A stretch of 64,000 bases of DNA from the NCBI GenBank assembly GCA_022790975.1, contig JAAVYF010000043.1, forward strand, positions 23,128 through 87,127. The letters run 5' to 3'. The stretch comes from Clostridia bacterium. GTDB lineage: Bacteria; Bacillota; Clostridia; TANB77; CAG-508. Position numbers and translations under genes: made by a program. This document shows, piece after piece, positions 41,949-52,846 of this stretch (its first letter is position 1; each line of letters starts with the position of its first letter). The notes under the pieces were generated by a model, which was not told the DNA's origin, did not search any database, and saw only the letters and a list, made by a program, of their open reading frames with translations.

Positions 41949-42440
41949 ATGGAAATAGATAAATGTATAGAATATATGAAAAATAAGCATAATGGTCAAA
42001 AAAGAAAACATGGTACACCATATTATGAACATCCATTATCAGTATCTAATATATTAAAAGAAAAGGGTTTTTCAAAAGAATATCAAATTGTTGGATTATT
42101 TCATGATTTATTAGAGGATACAAATACAACTTATGAGGAGATATTAGAAATTACTAATAAAGAAATAGCAGATGCAGTAAAACTTTTAACTAAGGAAACT
42201 GGATATAATATGAAAGAATATATTAGTAAAATAAAAGAAAATAATATTGCAAGAATGGTAAAATTAGCAGATAGAATACATAATTTATCAGAAGCCCATT
42301 TAGCATCATATGAATTTCAACAAAGATATATAAAAGAAACGGAAGAATGGTTTATTGATTTGGCTAAGGATACAATTTTTGAAGAAGATTTATGTAATAT
42401 TTTATATAAATTAAAAAATAAAAGTAGGAAGGAAAATTAA
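41949..42440 (+). CDS. HD-domain (p)ppGpp hydrolase-like protein
   Basis: GTPYYEHPLSVSNIL...VGLFHDLLEDTNTTYEEI...VKLADRIHNL. Confidence 0.88.
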   Translation: MEIDKCIEYMKNKHNGQKRKHGTPYYEHPLSVSNILKEKGFSKEYQIVGLFHDLLEDTNTTYEEILEITNKEIADAVKLLTKETGYNMKEYISKIKENNIARMVKLADRIHNLSEAHLASYEFQQRYIKETEEWFIDLAKDTIFEEDLCNILYKLKNKSRKEN

Positions 42441-42445
42441 TTATT

Positions 42446-42646
42446 ATGGAATGGAAATGTTTAAAATGTGGAAATAAAGACTTTGACCAAGATCAATTTC
42501 AAGCAACAGGAGGAGATTTTTCAAAAGTTTTTAATGTACAAAACAAAAAATTTATAACAATTACATGTATTAATTGTGGATATACAGAACTTTATAAATC
42601 AGAAACATCAGCTGGAATGAATATACTTGATTTTTTTATGAATTAA
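42446..42646 (+). CDS. zinc-ribbon protein
   Basis: WKCLKCGNKDFDQDQFQATGGDFSKVFNVQNKKFITITCINCGYTELYK. Confidence 0.8.
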   Translation: MEWKCLKCGNKDFDQDQFQATGGDFSKVFNVQNKKFITITCINCGYTELYKSETSAGMNILDFFMN

Positions 42647-42773
42647 ATAAAAAGGCTTGAAAGTGTTTAAAATACTACAATGTTAATTTTAGTTGACAAA
42701 TTTCCATGTAAAATTGGTAGAATGCAACTATAATAAAAAGTATAATTTTATCAGAAAGGATAGGTGGAGTTTA

Positions 42774-43470
42774 GTGAATATTGGGGAGAAATTATTTGAA
42801 TTAAGAAAATCTAAAAATTTATCTCAAGAAGAAGTTGCAGAAAAATTAAATGTAACAAGACAGACAGTATCTAAATGGGAAACAAATCAAAGCACACCAG
42901 ATTTTGATAAAATATTGCCATTATGTGAGTTGTTTGAAATAAGTACAGAGGAGTTATTGACAGGGAAAAAACCAGAAGTTAATAATAAAGAAAATAATAA
43001 TGTAGAATTTCGGAGATATAAAAGATCAAAAAAATGTTGAAATTAATGAAGAAAAAGAGCCAAGTAAGCAAGAAGTAAGAAGAAAATCAGCAGAAGTTGT
43101 AAGTACTTCTATATTTATGTATATAGTAGCAGTTGCAGTATTAATGGTAGCAATACCAGTACTTAAAATGAATCCGATTGTAGTAACAGCAATTTTTTTA
43201 ATTATTGTTGCTTGGGCTACTGCAAGAATTGTAAAAAATTATATGTCTGCTCCAAAGTTTGAAAAAACTAAAGAAGAGGCAAAAGAAGATAAAATTATAA
43301 AACAAATTGATGATATTGTTGGATGTATTTGTACAGTAATATATTTTATTGTAAGTTTTATTACAATGGCGTGGTATATAACTTGGGTAATATTTATAAT
43401 AGATGGTTTAATAGTTCAAATAATAAAGCTAATTTTTATGCTAAAGGAGGATAAGACAGATGAAGAATAG
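42774..43470 (+). CDS. XRE regulator with C-terminal TM segments, requires +1 recoding at CGGA (43011)
   Basis: GEKLFELRKSKNLSQEEVAEKLNVTRQTVSKWETNQSTPDFDKILPLCELFEISTEELL; TM part in +1 frame. Confidence 0.85.
43011..43014 (+). other. +1 recoding site CGGA (XRE regulator)
   Basis: TTT-C-GGA-GAT = F-G-D in linker; joins HTH to membrane domain. Confidence 0.75.
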
Positions 43471-44254
43471 AGGTTTTATAATAGCATTAATAATTTTACT
43501 ATTATTAATTATTGCTGGACTAATTTGGTTTTTAATTATATGTTTAACAGGGAGTTTTAATTTTATGAATGGATTTAGAAGTTTTGGTAGAAGGAGTACA
43601 AATATTGTATTTGATGAAACTTATAAAATAGAAGATATAAATAATATAGAAATTATATCAAAGGCGGGAGATATAACATTTGAAGAAAGTGAAGATGATA
43701 ATATTAGAGTTGTAGCATATGCCAAAAATAGTTCAGATGTAAAAGTAAATTTAAATAAAAGTAAACTAAAAGTAGAAAATTCTGTAAGTAGTAAAGGTTG
43801 GTTTAATTTTAATTTTGATATAAATGATATTATTGTTTATATTCCTGAAGATTATTCAAATGAAATAAATTTGAGAAGTAATTATGGTGATTGTAAAATA
43901 ACTAGTTTAGAAGAAGCTTCAATAATAGTAGATTCTGATTGTGGAAATATAGATTTAGGAGATGTGAAAAATGCTACAATAAAATCTGATTATGGAGATA
44001 TTAAAATAAATACTATTTTTAATAAATGTAACATAAATTCAGCTTGTGGAGATATAAAAGTTTATAGTGTTCAAATACAGGAAAATTCATCAATAAAATC
44101 GGATTTTGGAGATGTAAAAATAAATAATAGTAATGATATCTATGTTGACACAAATGTTGATTTAGGAGATGTTAAAATAAGAAATAATAATAGATATTCT
44201 GATATAACATTAAAAATAGATTCATCTTGTGGAGATATAAAAGTTGGAGATTAG
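43460..44254 (+). CDS. DUF4097-like membrane-anchored beta-helix protein
   Basis: TM, then repeated SDYGDIKI/SACGDIKV/SDFGDVKI; overlaps XRE gene. Confidence 0.75.
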   Translation: MKNRGFIIALIILLLLIIAGLIWFLIICLTGSFNFMNGFRSFGRRSTNIVFDETYKIEDINNIEIISKAGDITFEESEDDNIRVVAYAKNSSDVKVNLNKSKLKVENSVSSKGWFNFNFDINDIIVYIPEDYSNEINLRSNYGDCKITSLEEASIIVDSDCGNIDLGDVKNATIKSDYGDIKINTIFNKCNINSACGDIKVYSVQIQENSSIKSDFGDVKINNSNDIYVDTNVDLGDVKIRNNNRYSDITLKIDSSCGDIKVGD

Positions 44255-44335
44255 ATAAATATAAAATTATATTTTAATAAATAAATAATTTTTGAAAAAA
44301 TCAAAATGTATTTAAAATATTTTTAGAGTGTAAAT

Positions 44336-44362
44336 AAAGCCCAGAAAAATCTGGGCTTTGCT
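44336..44362. terminator. bidirectional terminator
   Basis: AAAGCCCAGA-AAAA-TCTGGGCTTT. Confidence 0.8.
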
Positions 44363-44372
44363 TATATTTATA

Positions 44373-44879
44373 TTATATGGCTTGTTTTGAAATTTTACGT
44401 TTATCTAATTTATATTTAATACTTCTAAAATTTTCTGCAATTGCGCATTGTTTATCTACAATAGTTAAAATAAAGCTTTCTTTATACATAGGAAATTTTA
44501 AAAAAGTAAGTGGCCACATATGTGTAAGAATCATATCTTTTTCAATACTGTTTAATTCAAAAAGTTTGCTTGCATTTTCAAATGCCGTTTGACTATGAGT
44601 AAAACCATGAAGACCTTTGTGGAACCCTTTTACATGCCAATCATAAAGATAGAAATCATGAAGCATAGCAGCTCTAGCAGCTGATTTATAGTCAAGACCA
44701 CGTTTTTTGCAAGCAAGATAACAAAAATAAGCAGCATCATAACAGTGTGCATAACAAGATGTATTTCCATGAATTCTATATTTTTTCATTTCTTTAACTT
44801 TTTCATTTTCAAAAATATCTTTTATAATCTCTTGAAATTCCAAGTCATTTAAAGCTTCAATTGCTTTCTTTTTATTCAT
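44373..44879 (-). CDS. HD-domain phosphohydrolase
   Basis: HCYDAAYFCYLACKKRGLDYKSAARAAMLHDFYLYDWH. Confidence 0.8.
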   Translation of the reverse strand: MNKKKAIEALNDLEFQEIIKDIFENEKVKEMKKYRIHGNTSCYAHCYDAAYFCYLACKKRGLDYKSAARAAMLHDFYLYDWHVKGFHKGLHGFTHSQTAFENASKLFELNSIEKDMILTHMWPLTFLKFPMYKESFILTIVDKQCAIAENFRSIKYKLDKRKISKQAI

Positions 44880-45217
44880 ATAAATCCCTCATTTTTAAAA
44901 ATATATTAAAATTATAGCATTAATATTTTTCAAGTACAATACCTCGGAAAAATTTGTATATATAAAGTAAAGTAAAAATGCGGAAATCTAATTTTTAACA
45001 TAGATATTGCTAAGAAGTAAAATTTATATATAATTTAAGTGAATAGATTATAGAATTAGGCATATAAAATTTAATTTAGGTAATTATAAATAAAGTAATT
45101 ATATTAGAGTATTGTAAAATTTAATGTTAAATTTTTGTATATAATATGTTAGTATAGAATTATTGACACCAGAAATTAAATGATATATAATTTCTTATAA
45201 TAAATTAGGTGATTAAA

Positions 45218-45845
45218 ATGAATGATTTGAGTAGAAAAAAAAAAATGAAGATATTTGTTAATCTAATAACTACACTTAGATTCGTATATACTATTTTTTT
45301 ACCAATTTTAAAAGTAAAATTAGATAAAGAAGTGTTTATTGTTAATATTGTAATATTATTTTTAACAGATACAATAGATGGTTTTTTAGCAAGAAAACTT
45401 AAAGTTCAAACCTTATTTGGAAGTATTATGGATACAATAGCAGATAAAACTTTAACAATAATACTACTTGTAATTTTACTTGACTCAATGAAAATGCTTT
45501 CTTTAATTTTAATTTTAGAAATTTTGATTGCATTTACAAATTGTATAGGAATGAAAATGCGGTAAAATAAATAAATCTAGTTATTTTGGAAAAGTAAAAA
45601 TGTGGCTTCTTTCTATAACAATTGTATTGTCATTTTTATATTATTTTAATATTATACAAATACCACTAATTATAGTTAGTAGTATAATTACAATAATTTT
45701 ACAAGTTATAACTTTAATTAATTATTTGAAAAAGTTAAATTTACAAAAAGATATTAATATAAAAAAACATAAAGTGCATAATTTAAAAGATTTAAATTAC
45801 ATTTTATTTAATACAGAATATTATCTAAATAAAGTTAAAAGCTAA
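45218..45845 (+). CDS. CDP-alcohol phosphatidyltransferase, requires +1 recoding at CGGT (45560)
   Basis: NIVILFLTDTIDGFLARKLKVQTLFGSIMDTIADK motif; C-terminal half in +1 frame. Confidence 0.88.
45560..45563 (+). other. +1 recoding site CGGT (CDP-alcohol phosphatidyltransferase)
   Basis: ATG-C-GGT-AAA = M-G-K, then INKSSYFGKVKMW. Confidence 0.85.
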
Positions 45846-45881
45846 TTTTTGGATAAAATATTTTATATGAAGGAGGAATTT

Positions 45882-46307
45882 ATGAGAGATGATGATAAAA
45901 TTGGAGGGGATTTTGGATTAGGAGAACCAAATAATGCTTTTGCTAAGTATTTTATTGGTAATTCATACTTAAAGCCATTAACTAATCCAAGTGAAGTTAA
46001 TTTGTTTTTAGCAAATGTTACATTTGAGCCACGTTGTCGTAATAATTGGCATATACATAAATCAACTAAAGATGGAGGACAAATTCTTATTTGTGTAAGT
46101 GGAGAAGGTTGGTATCAAGAAGAAGGAAAGAATGCTAGAAGTTTAAAAGCTGGTGAGGTAGTAACAATTCCAGCAAATGTTAAGCATTGGCATGGTGCAA
46201 AATTTAATTCTTGGTTTAGTCATATAGCAATTGAAATTCCAGGAGAAAATACATATAATGAATGGCTAGAGCCTGTAAGTGACAAAGAGTATGATAAATT
46301 AGTATAA
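45882..46307 (+). CDS. cupin-domain protein
   Basis: VTFEPRCRNNWHIHKSTKDGGQILICVSGEGWYQEEGK...IPANVKHWHGA. Confidence 0.88.
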   Translation: MRDDDKIGGDFGLGEPNNAFAKYFIGNSYLKPLTNPSEVNLFLANVTFEPRCRNNWHIHKSTKDGGQILICVSGEGWYQEEGKNARSLKAGEVVTIPANVKHWHGAKFNSWFSHIAIEIPGENTYNEWLEPVSDKEYDKLV

Positions 46308-46320
46308 GGAAGTAAATGTT

Positions 46321-48973
46321 ATGAATGAGTATTTGAAAGAAACTAAAGAGGTTTTAAATGAGTTAGAATCTAACCCAAATGGTTTATCTACAGCTGAAGC
46401 TCAAAAAAGACTAGAAAAAAATGGAAAGAATAAATTAAAGGAACCAGAAAAAGATGGAATAGTAAAAAAATTTATAAAATCTCTAATTGACCCAATGATA
46501 ATTATGCTTTTAGTTGCAGCTACAATTTCTGCTGTAACAGCAATTATTCAAGGAGAAAGTTTTACAGATGTATTTATTATTTTATTTGTAGTAATTGTAA
46601 ATACAATTTTAGGAATGGTTCAAGAAAGCAAAGCAGAACATGCAATAGATTCATTAATGGAAATGACCAAATCAACAAGCAAAGTTTTAAGAGATGGAAT
46701 TATAAAAAATGTAAAAAGTGAAGACTTAGTTTTACGGAGATGTTATTGTTTTAGAAGCAGGTGATAGTATTCCAGCTGATTGTAGAATATTAGAATCATA
46801 TAGTATGAAAGTAGAAGAAGCAGCAATTACTGGTGAATCTGTTCCTGTAAATAAAATAATAGATATATTAACATTAAAGGAAAATGCTTTAGATATATCT
46901 CTTGGAGATAGAACAAATATGCTATATAGCGGTAGTACAGTGGTTTACGGAAGAGGCAAAGCTGTTGTTACAGGAACGGGAATGAATACTGAAATGGGAA
47001 AAATAGCAGATGCTCTTGAAAAAGCAGAAGATGAACAAACTCCACTTCAAAGAAAAATGACTGAATTATCAAAAGTTTTAACTAAACTTGTAATAGGAAT
47101 TAGTGTATTTGTATTTTTATTTGGAATTATAAAATCTGGTGATTTTTCAGGAGGTCATATATTAGATTCATTTTTAGTTGCAGTAGCTTTAGCTGTTGCT
47201 GCAATTCCAGAAGGTCTTCCTGCAATTGTAACAATTGTTTTATCAATTGGTGTTACATCAATGGCAAAAAGACAAGCTTTAATTAGAAAATTAAGTGCAG
47301 TAGAAACTTTAGGTTGTACTCAAATAATTTGTTCAGATAAAACAGGAACATTAACACAAAATAAGATGACAGTAACTCAAACAGAAACTAATAATGAAAA
47401 ATTATTAGCACAGGCCATGGCTTTATGTTCAGATAGTGAAATAAGACCTGGTGAAAAAGATGCTATAGGAGAACCAACAGAAGTTGCTCTTGTTAATTTT
47501 GCAAATAAAATTGGACTTCCAAAGTATGAATTAGAAAAAGACTATCCAAGAATTGGCGAAGCACCATTTGATTCTAATAGAAAGATGATGTCTACTGTTC
47601 ATAAATCTAAAAATGGAGAGATTATACAATATACTAAAGGTGCTTGTGAAATATTATTAGATAGATGTGTAAGTTATTTAAATAATGATGGAAGTATTGT
47701 TCCAATGACAGATGAAATAAAAACAATGATAAAGTCTAAAAATAAAGAGTTCGCAGATAAAGCATTACGTGTTTTAGGGGCAGCATATAAAAATTATAAT
47801 AATACTCCAGAAAGCTTTGAGGCAGATATACTTGAAAAAGATTTAACGTTTATCGGATTTTTAGGAATGATAGATCCTTGTAGACCAGAAGTTTATCAGG
47901 CTATTAAAGAATGTAAATCAGCAGGTATTAGACCTGTTATGATAACTGGTGACCATATAGATACAGCAGTCGCAATTGGAAAAGATTTAGAAATTATAAC
48001 AGAAGCTAGTGAAGCTGTTACTGGAAGCCAATTAGAAAAACTGACTGATATTGAATTAATAGAAGTTGTGAAGGTTTGTTCTGTTTTTGCAAGGGTTCAA
48101 CCAGAACATAAAACTAGAATTGTAAGAGCACTTAAAGCTCAAGACCTTGTAGTTGCAATGACAGGAGATGGTGTAAATGATGCTCCATCAATAAAGTCAG
48201 CTGATATAGGAATAAGTATGGGAATTACAGGTACTGATGTTACAAAGGGAGCATCAGATATGGTTTTAGCTGATGATAATTTTGCTACAATTGTAAATGC
48301 AGTAGAAGAAGGAAGAAAAATTTATGATAATATAAGAAAAGTATTACAATTTCAATTATCAACTAATATGGCAGAAGTAATATATGTATTTATTGCATCT
48401 GTTTTAGGAATAACAATTGTTACTCCAGCTCAACTTTTATGGATTAATATGGTAACAGATAGTATGCCAGGACTAGCTCTTGGAATGGAAAAAGCTGAAG
48501 GAAATTTAATGAGTAGAAAACCTCGTGGCTCAAATGAAAGTATTTTTTCTGGCGGAGCAGGAATAGATATGGTTGTTCAAGGTTTTATTATGGCTATTAT
48601 TGTAATATTCTCATTCTTCTTAGGTCAACATATAGAATTAGGATATTTTGGAATATTTGAATCAAGAGATGGTGTAACAATGGCATTTTTAACTGCAAAC
48701 TTTATTGAAATGTTTCATGCTGTTGCAATGCGTTCAAGAAGAGAATCTATATTTAGAATGAATTCATTTAACTGGTGGGTATTTGGAGCGTTTATTTTAA
48801 CAACAATTTTTACATTAGGAGTTATATATATACCATTCTTGGCAAATTTATTTGATTTTACAGCAATTAGTTTACTTGAATTATCAATAGCTTTTGGACT
48901 AGCATTTTTAATAATTCCAATGATAGAAATTATTAAATTTTTTCAAAGAAGTAGAGGAAAAGAAATATCATAA
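46321..48973 (+). CDS. calcium-type P-type ATPase, requires +1 recoding at CGGA (46735)
   Basis: DKTGTLTQNKM, EEAAITGESVPV, MTGDGVNDAPSIK; N-terminal cytosolic/TM part in 0 frame; 883 aa when recoded. Confidence 0.95.
46735..46738 (+). other. +1 recoding site CGGA (P-ATPase)
   Basis: TTA-C-GGA-GAT = L-G-D (conserved LVxGDIVxLEAGD). Confidence 0.93.
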
Positions 48974-49204
48974 TAAAATGTTTTTATGATTTTATAAAAT
49001 TAAAATTTTGAAATATAAATTTAATTAAAAATAACTTATTAAAAGAAAGTTATTAAAAATATTATTTGATAATAAAAATTTTAATTAGTTAAAAGTATTT
49101 TGAGTGTTTATAAATTTTTAAGTGCACATCAAATGTTAAATAAAAGAGTTTTTCATTTGTCGTGCACTTAAGTTTTGTAACACTATTTTTAATTCTATGG
49201 GGAA

Positions 49205-49268
49205 AATATTTAGGTATTTAGTTATCTAGCTATTTAGATATTTAGTTATTTAATTATTTAATTATTTT
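49205..49268. repeat. degenerate 8-nt tandem repeat (ATTTAGTT-like)
   Basis: atttaggtatttagttatctagctatttagatatttagttatttaattatttaattattt. Confidence 0.7.
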
Positions 49269-49292
49269 AAATAACTAATAATGTTAAACATT

Positions 49293-50066
49293 TTAAACAA
49301 TTATAAATTTCATTCTTAAACGATAAATTAAATATGGCATATTGTTTTTTTCTAAAAGTTTTTCAATTATTTCTGTGTCAGATTTAAAAAAATTATATTT
49401 TAAAATTAATTTTTGTTTTGAATTGAAAAATGCTTCAAATAGTAATAAATTTTTAGTATTAATTTTAAAATTAAATTTTTTTGTTACAAATTTGCAAGCA
49501 AATATTTTACATGGCAAATTTTTTGTAGTACATCCTTTTTGAGGTTCAATATATTTACATGTTTTTACAGGAGTAGTATCATCTACTAGATTAACAAAAC
49601 CTTTAGAATAATTAAAGGAATAACAACATCCATTTTCTGTAAAAGAGGCTAATCTTTCTCGATTTACTATGCAAATATTATTACAAAAGTTACATGGATT
49701 TTTTTCACTCCATATATCATCTAATTGTTGGCAAAGATTATTATAAATAAACGTGTATTGTTCTTTTTTATTTTTAATTTCAAGTGCTTTAAGTGCTGAT
49801 ATAATTTCTAAATTTGTATTTGATAAAATATATTTTACAGTTAATCCTTTATAATTTGTTCCAAATTCTATATTATTTTGATTTAGTTTAATTAATTTTT
49901 TTATACAATAAATGTTATATTTTATATCTTTTCTAAAACAAATTTTTATAGCTGGATATTTTGAAACTTTACTTTTAAAATTTATTGAATTAAGTTCAAT
50001 ATTTTCGATAGTTTGATGGCATTCTTGTTCAAGCAATGCTACCACATTGTCACTTAAATATTCCAT
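49293..50066 (-). CDS. cysteine-rich conserved hypothetical protein
   Basis: NPCNFCNNIC...ENGCCYSFNYSKGFVNL...KTCKYIEPQKGCTTKNLPCKIFAC metal-cluster-like spacing. Confidence 0.5.
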   Translation of the reverse strand: MEYLSDNVVALLEQECHQTIENIELNSINFKSKVSKYPAIKICFRKDIKYNIYCIKKLIKLNQNNIEFGTNYKGLTVKYILSNTNLEIISALKALEIKNKKEQYTFIYNNLCQQLDDIWSEKNPCNFCNNICIVNRERLASFTENGCCYSFNYSKGFVNLVDDTTPVKTCKYIEPQKGCTTKNLPCKIFACKFVTKKFNFKINTKNLLLFEAFFNSKQKLILKYNFFKSDTEIIEKLLEKNNMPYLIYRLRMKFIIV

Positions 50067-50700
50067 ATAAAACCCCCGTTTTTTATATAATAGAAGATGA
50101 TGTGTTAGATGTCAAGAGATTTAAATTATTTTTAATAATATTGAAAAATGAATATAAAATAATCAATATAAAAAATATAATTAACAATTTTTTATTAATT
50201 ATTAATTTAAGACATTTTATCAAATGATATATTAAAACATTAATAAATGAATTATAAATTTTTATCTTAAGATTGCCTATCTATTGACTATTGACAAAAA
50301 ATGTTATTTAGTTTATAATAGTTGTAGTTTAAAATGTTCGGAAATTTATTTAAATAAATTATAAAAAATCAAGATATCTAACTAATTGATAGAGGGAGAT
50401 ATCCTATTTTTGTTTTGTAAATATGTTGTTTAAGAGAGATAATAATTGTAAATAATAAATATAAATATATTTAAAATTGCATTAGTAAATATATAATATT
50501 TTATTGTTATAGTAAAAATTGTATTTACAAATACTAGTTGGTAATTAACTATAAAGATATAAGAGATAAAAAATGCTTTGTAGTAATGTATAAGTAATAA
50601 ATGCTGTAAATTTAAATCAAAACAAAAATAATTATGATTTTTAATTAGAAGAACGGAAAACATAAAAATTAAAGAGATAAAATTAAGGAGAGAATAGTAT

Positions 50701-52677
50701 ATGAAAAAAGAGAATGTAAAGCCTGAGCACTCTAACTCTACAGGTGTTTTTTCACGTAGTCAAAAAAGTAGAAAAAAAGAGGAATATAGACCTACAGAGT
50801 CTAGAGCAACAAGGAAACCAAGAATGCAAAAAAAATCAAATGTAAATTCAAATAAAAATCCAAATTTGTTACCAGTTATAAATAAGGAAACAAAGGCATT
50901 ATCTGTATTAAAAAATAATGAAGAAAAATCATTAACTGTAGTAGAAAAAAATAAAAATAGAAATCAAAAAAATAAAAGAGATTACAAAAAGGAAGACACA
51001 TCTATATTTAAAAGAAGCAGTAAAGAAAATTTAAAAATTATTCCAATTGGAGGAATTGAAGAAATTGGAAAAAATATGACTGTTTTTGAGTATGCAAATG
51101 ATATTGTTATAGTAGATTGTGGAGTTGCTTTTCCAGAAGATGAAATGCTTGGAATTGATTTAGTTATACCAGATTTTACGTATTTAGAAAGAAATAAAGA
51201 AAAAATTAGAGGGTTAGTTATAACTCATGGTCATGAAGACCATATTGGTTCTATACCATATTTTTTAAAACAAATTAATGTACCAATTTATGCAACAAAA
51301 TTAACAGCAGGTCTTATTGGAAATAAATTAGAAGAGCATAGATTAACAGCTTCTACAAAAATGAAAGTTGTTAATCAAGGTCAAACTATAGTTCTTGGAA
51401 AAATGAAAATAGAATTTATAAGAAGCAATCATAGTATTCCAGATGCAGTAGCTTTGGCTATTCATACACCATGTGGAACTGTTCTTCATACAGGAGATTT
51501 TAAAATAGATTATACTCCAATAGATGGAGAAATTATAGATTTAGGAAGAATTGCTGAACTTGGAAATAAAGGTATTTTAGCACTTTTATCAGACAGTACA
51601 AATGCTGAAAGAAAAGGTTTTACAATGTCTGAAAGAAGTGTAGGAGAAGTTTTAGAAAAACTTTTTGTAAATAGTAAAAAGAGAATAATTGTCGCAACAT
51701 TTGCATCAAATGTGCATAGAGTTCAACAAATTGTAAATAGTGCAGTTGAAAATAAAAGAAAAATTGCTGTTTGTGGAAGAAGTATGATAAATATGATTGA
51801 AACAGCAGTTAGACTTGGTTATATAGATGTTCCAACAAATGTATTTATAGATATAGATATGATTTCAAATTATAATGATGACCAATTAGTTATTATTACA
51901 ACTGGAAGTCAAGGAGAGCCAATGTCTGCACTAACTAGAATGGCAAATGGAGAACATAAAAAAGTTACTTTAACTCAAAATGATTTAGTAATTATTTCTG
52001 CTAATCCAATTCCAGGCAATGAAAAGTTTGTTGGAAAAGTTATAGATGATTTAATGAAAATTGGTGTAGAAGTTGTGTATAGCTCATTAATGGATATACA
52101 TGTTTCAGGACATGCTTGTCAAGAAGAACAAAAATTAATGCTTGCACTAGCTAGACCAAAGTACTTTATTCCAGTTCATGGTGAATATCGTCAGCTTGTA
52201 GCTCATATTGAAACAGCAAAACAATTAGGTTATACAAATAAAAATACATTTATTATGCAAAATGGTAGAGTATTAGAATTAAATCAAGATGAAGCTAAAT
52301 TTACAGGAAATGTTCCAGTAGGAAAAGTAATGGTAGATGGTTTAGGTGTTGGTGATGTTGGAAATATTGTTTTAAGAGATCGTCAGCATTTATCTTCAGA
52401 TGGATTAATTATAATAGTTTTAACTATGGATTCTAGTAGTGGTGAAGTAATTGCAGGACCAGATGTTATTTCTAGAGGTTTTGTTTATGTTAGAGAATCT
52501 GAAAATTTAATGGATGATGTTAAGCAGATGTTAAAAGATTTAGTTGCACAATGTTCAAAAAATGAAATAAGAGATTGGGCTAGTATAAAAAATATGATAA
52601 AAGAGGAATTAAGAGGATATATATTCCAAAAAACTAAAAGAAATCCTATGATTTTACCGATAATTATGGAAGTTTAA
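50701..52677 (+). CDS. rnj: ribonuclease J
   Basis: IPIGGIEEIGKNMTVFEY, THGHEDHIGSIPYFL, LLSDSTNAERKGFTMSE, SGHACQEEQKLML. Confidence 0.96.
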   Translation: MKKENVKPEHSNSTGVFSRSQKSRKKEEYRPTESRATRKPRMQKKSNVNSNKNPNLLPVINKETKALSVLKNNEEKSLTVVEKNKNRNQKNKRDYKKEDTSIFKRSSKENLKIIPIGGIEEIGKNMTVFEYANDIVIVDCGVAFPEDEMLGIDLVIPDFTYLERNKEKIRGLVITHGHEDHIGSIPYFLKQINVPIYATKLTAGLIGNKLEEHRLTASTKMKVVNQGQTIVLGKMKIEFIRSNHSIPDAVALAIHTPCGTVLHTGDFKIDYTPIDGEIIDLGRIAELGNKGILALLSDSTNAERKGFTMSERSVGEVLEKLFVNSKKRIIVATFASNVHRVQQIVNSAVENKRKIAVCGRSMINMIETAVRLGYIDVPTNVFIDIDMISNYNDDQLVIITTGSQGEPMSALTRMANGEHKKVTLTQNDLVIISANPIPGNEKFVGKVIDDLMKIGVEVVYSSLMDIHVSGHACQEEQKLMLALARPKYFIPVHGEYRQLVAHIETAKQLGYTNKNTFIMQNGRVLELNQDEAKFTGNVPVGKVMVDGLGVGDVGNIVLRDRQHLSSDGLIIIVLTMDSSSGEVIAGPDVISRGFVYVRESENLMDDVKQMLKDLVAQCSKNEIRDWASIKNMIKEELRGYIFQKTKRNPMILPIIMEV

Positions 52678-52684
52678 GAAAATG

Positions 52685-52725
52685 TAGTAATATCAAGTAG
52701 TTTGTTACTTGATATTACTTTTTTG
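52685..52725 (+). terminator. terminator after rnj
   Basis: AGTAATATCAAGTA...TTACTTGATATTACTTTTTT. Confidence 0.75.
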
Positions 52726-52846
52726 TTACCTATGAACTAAGTTTGAATATGTTATATTATATCAAAAATATTTTTACAACTATTGAAAAATATATTTATT
52801 TAAGCTATAATAAAAAGCACATTTAAAATAAGAGGAGAGAATAAAT

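Noticed and set aside
4201-48973. Explaining the 20 breaks as pseudogenisation or random long-read indels
   Set aside because: Not at homopolymers, always C before an in-frame GGN, always the same +1 direction, on both strands, and in normally essential genes. A systematic artefact is still to be excluded with reads
4201-48973. Simple sense reassignment of CGG to another amino acid
   Set aside because: A triplet reassignment would not change the reading frame; all sites need four bases consumed for one residue
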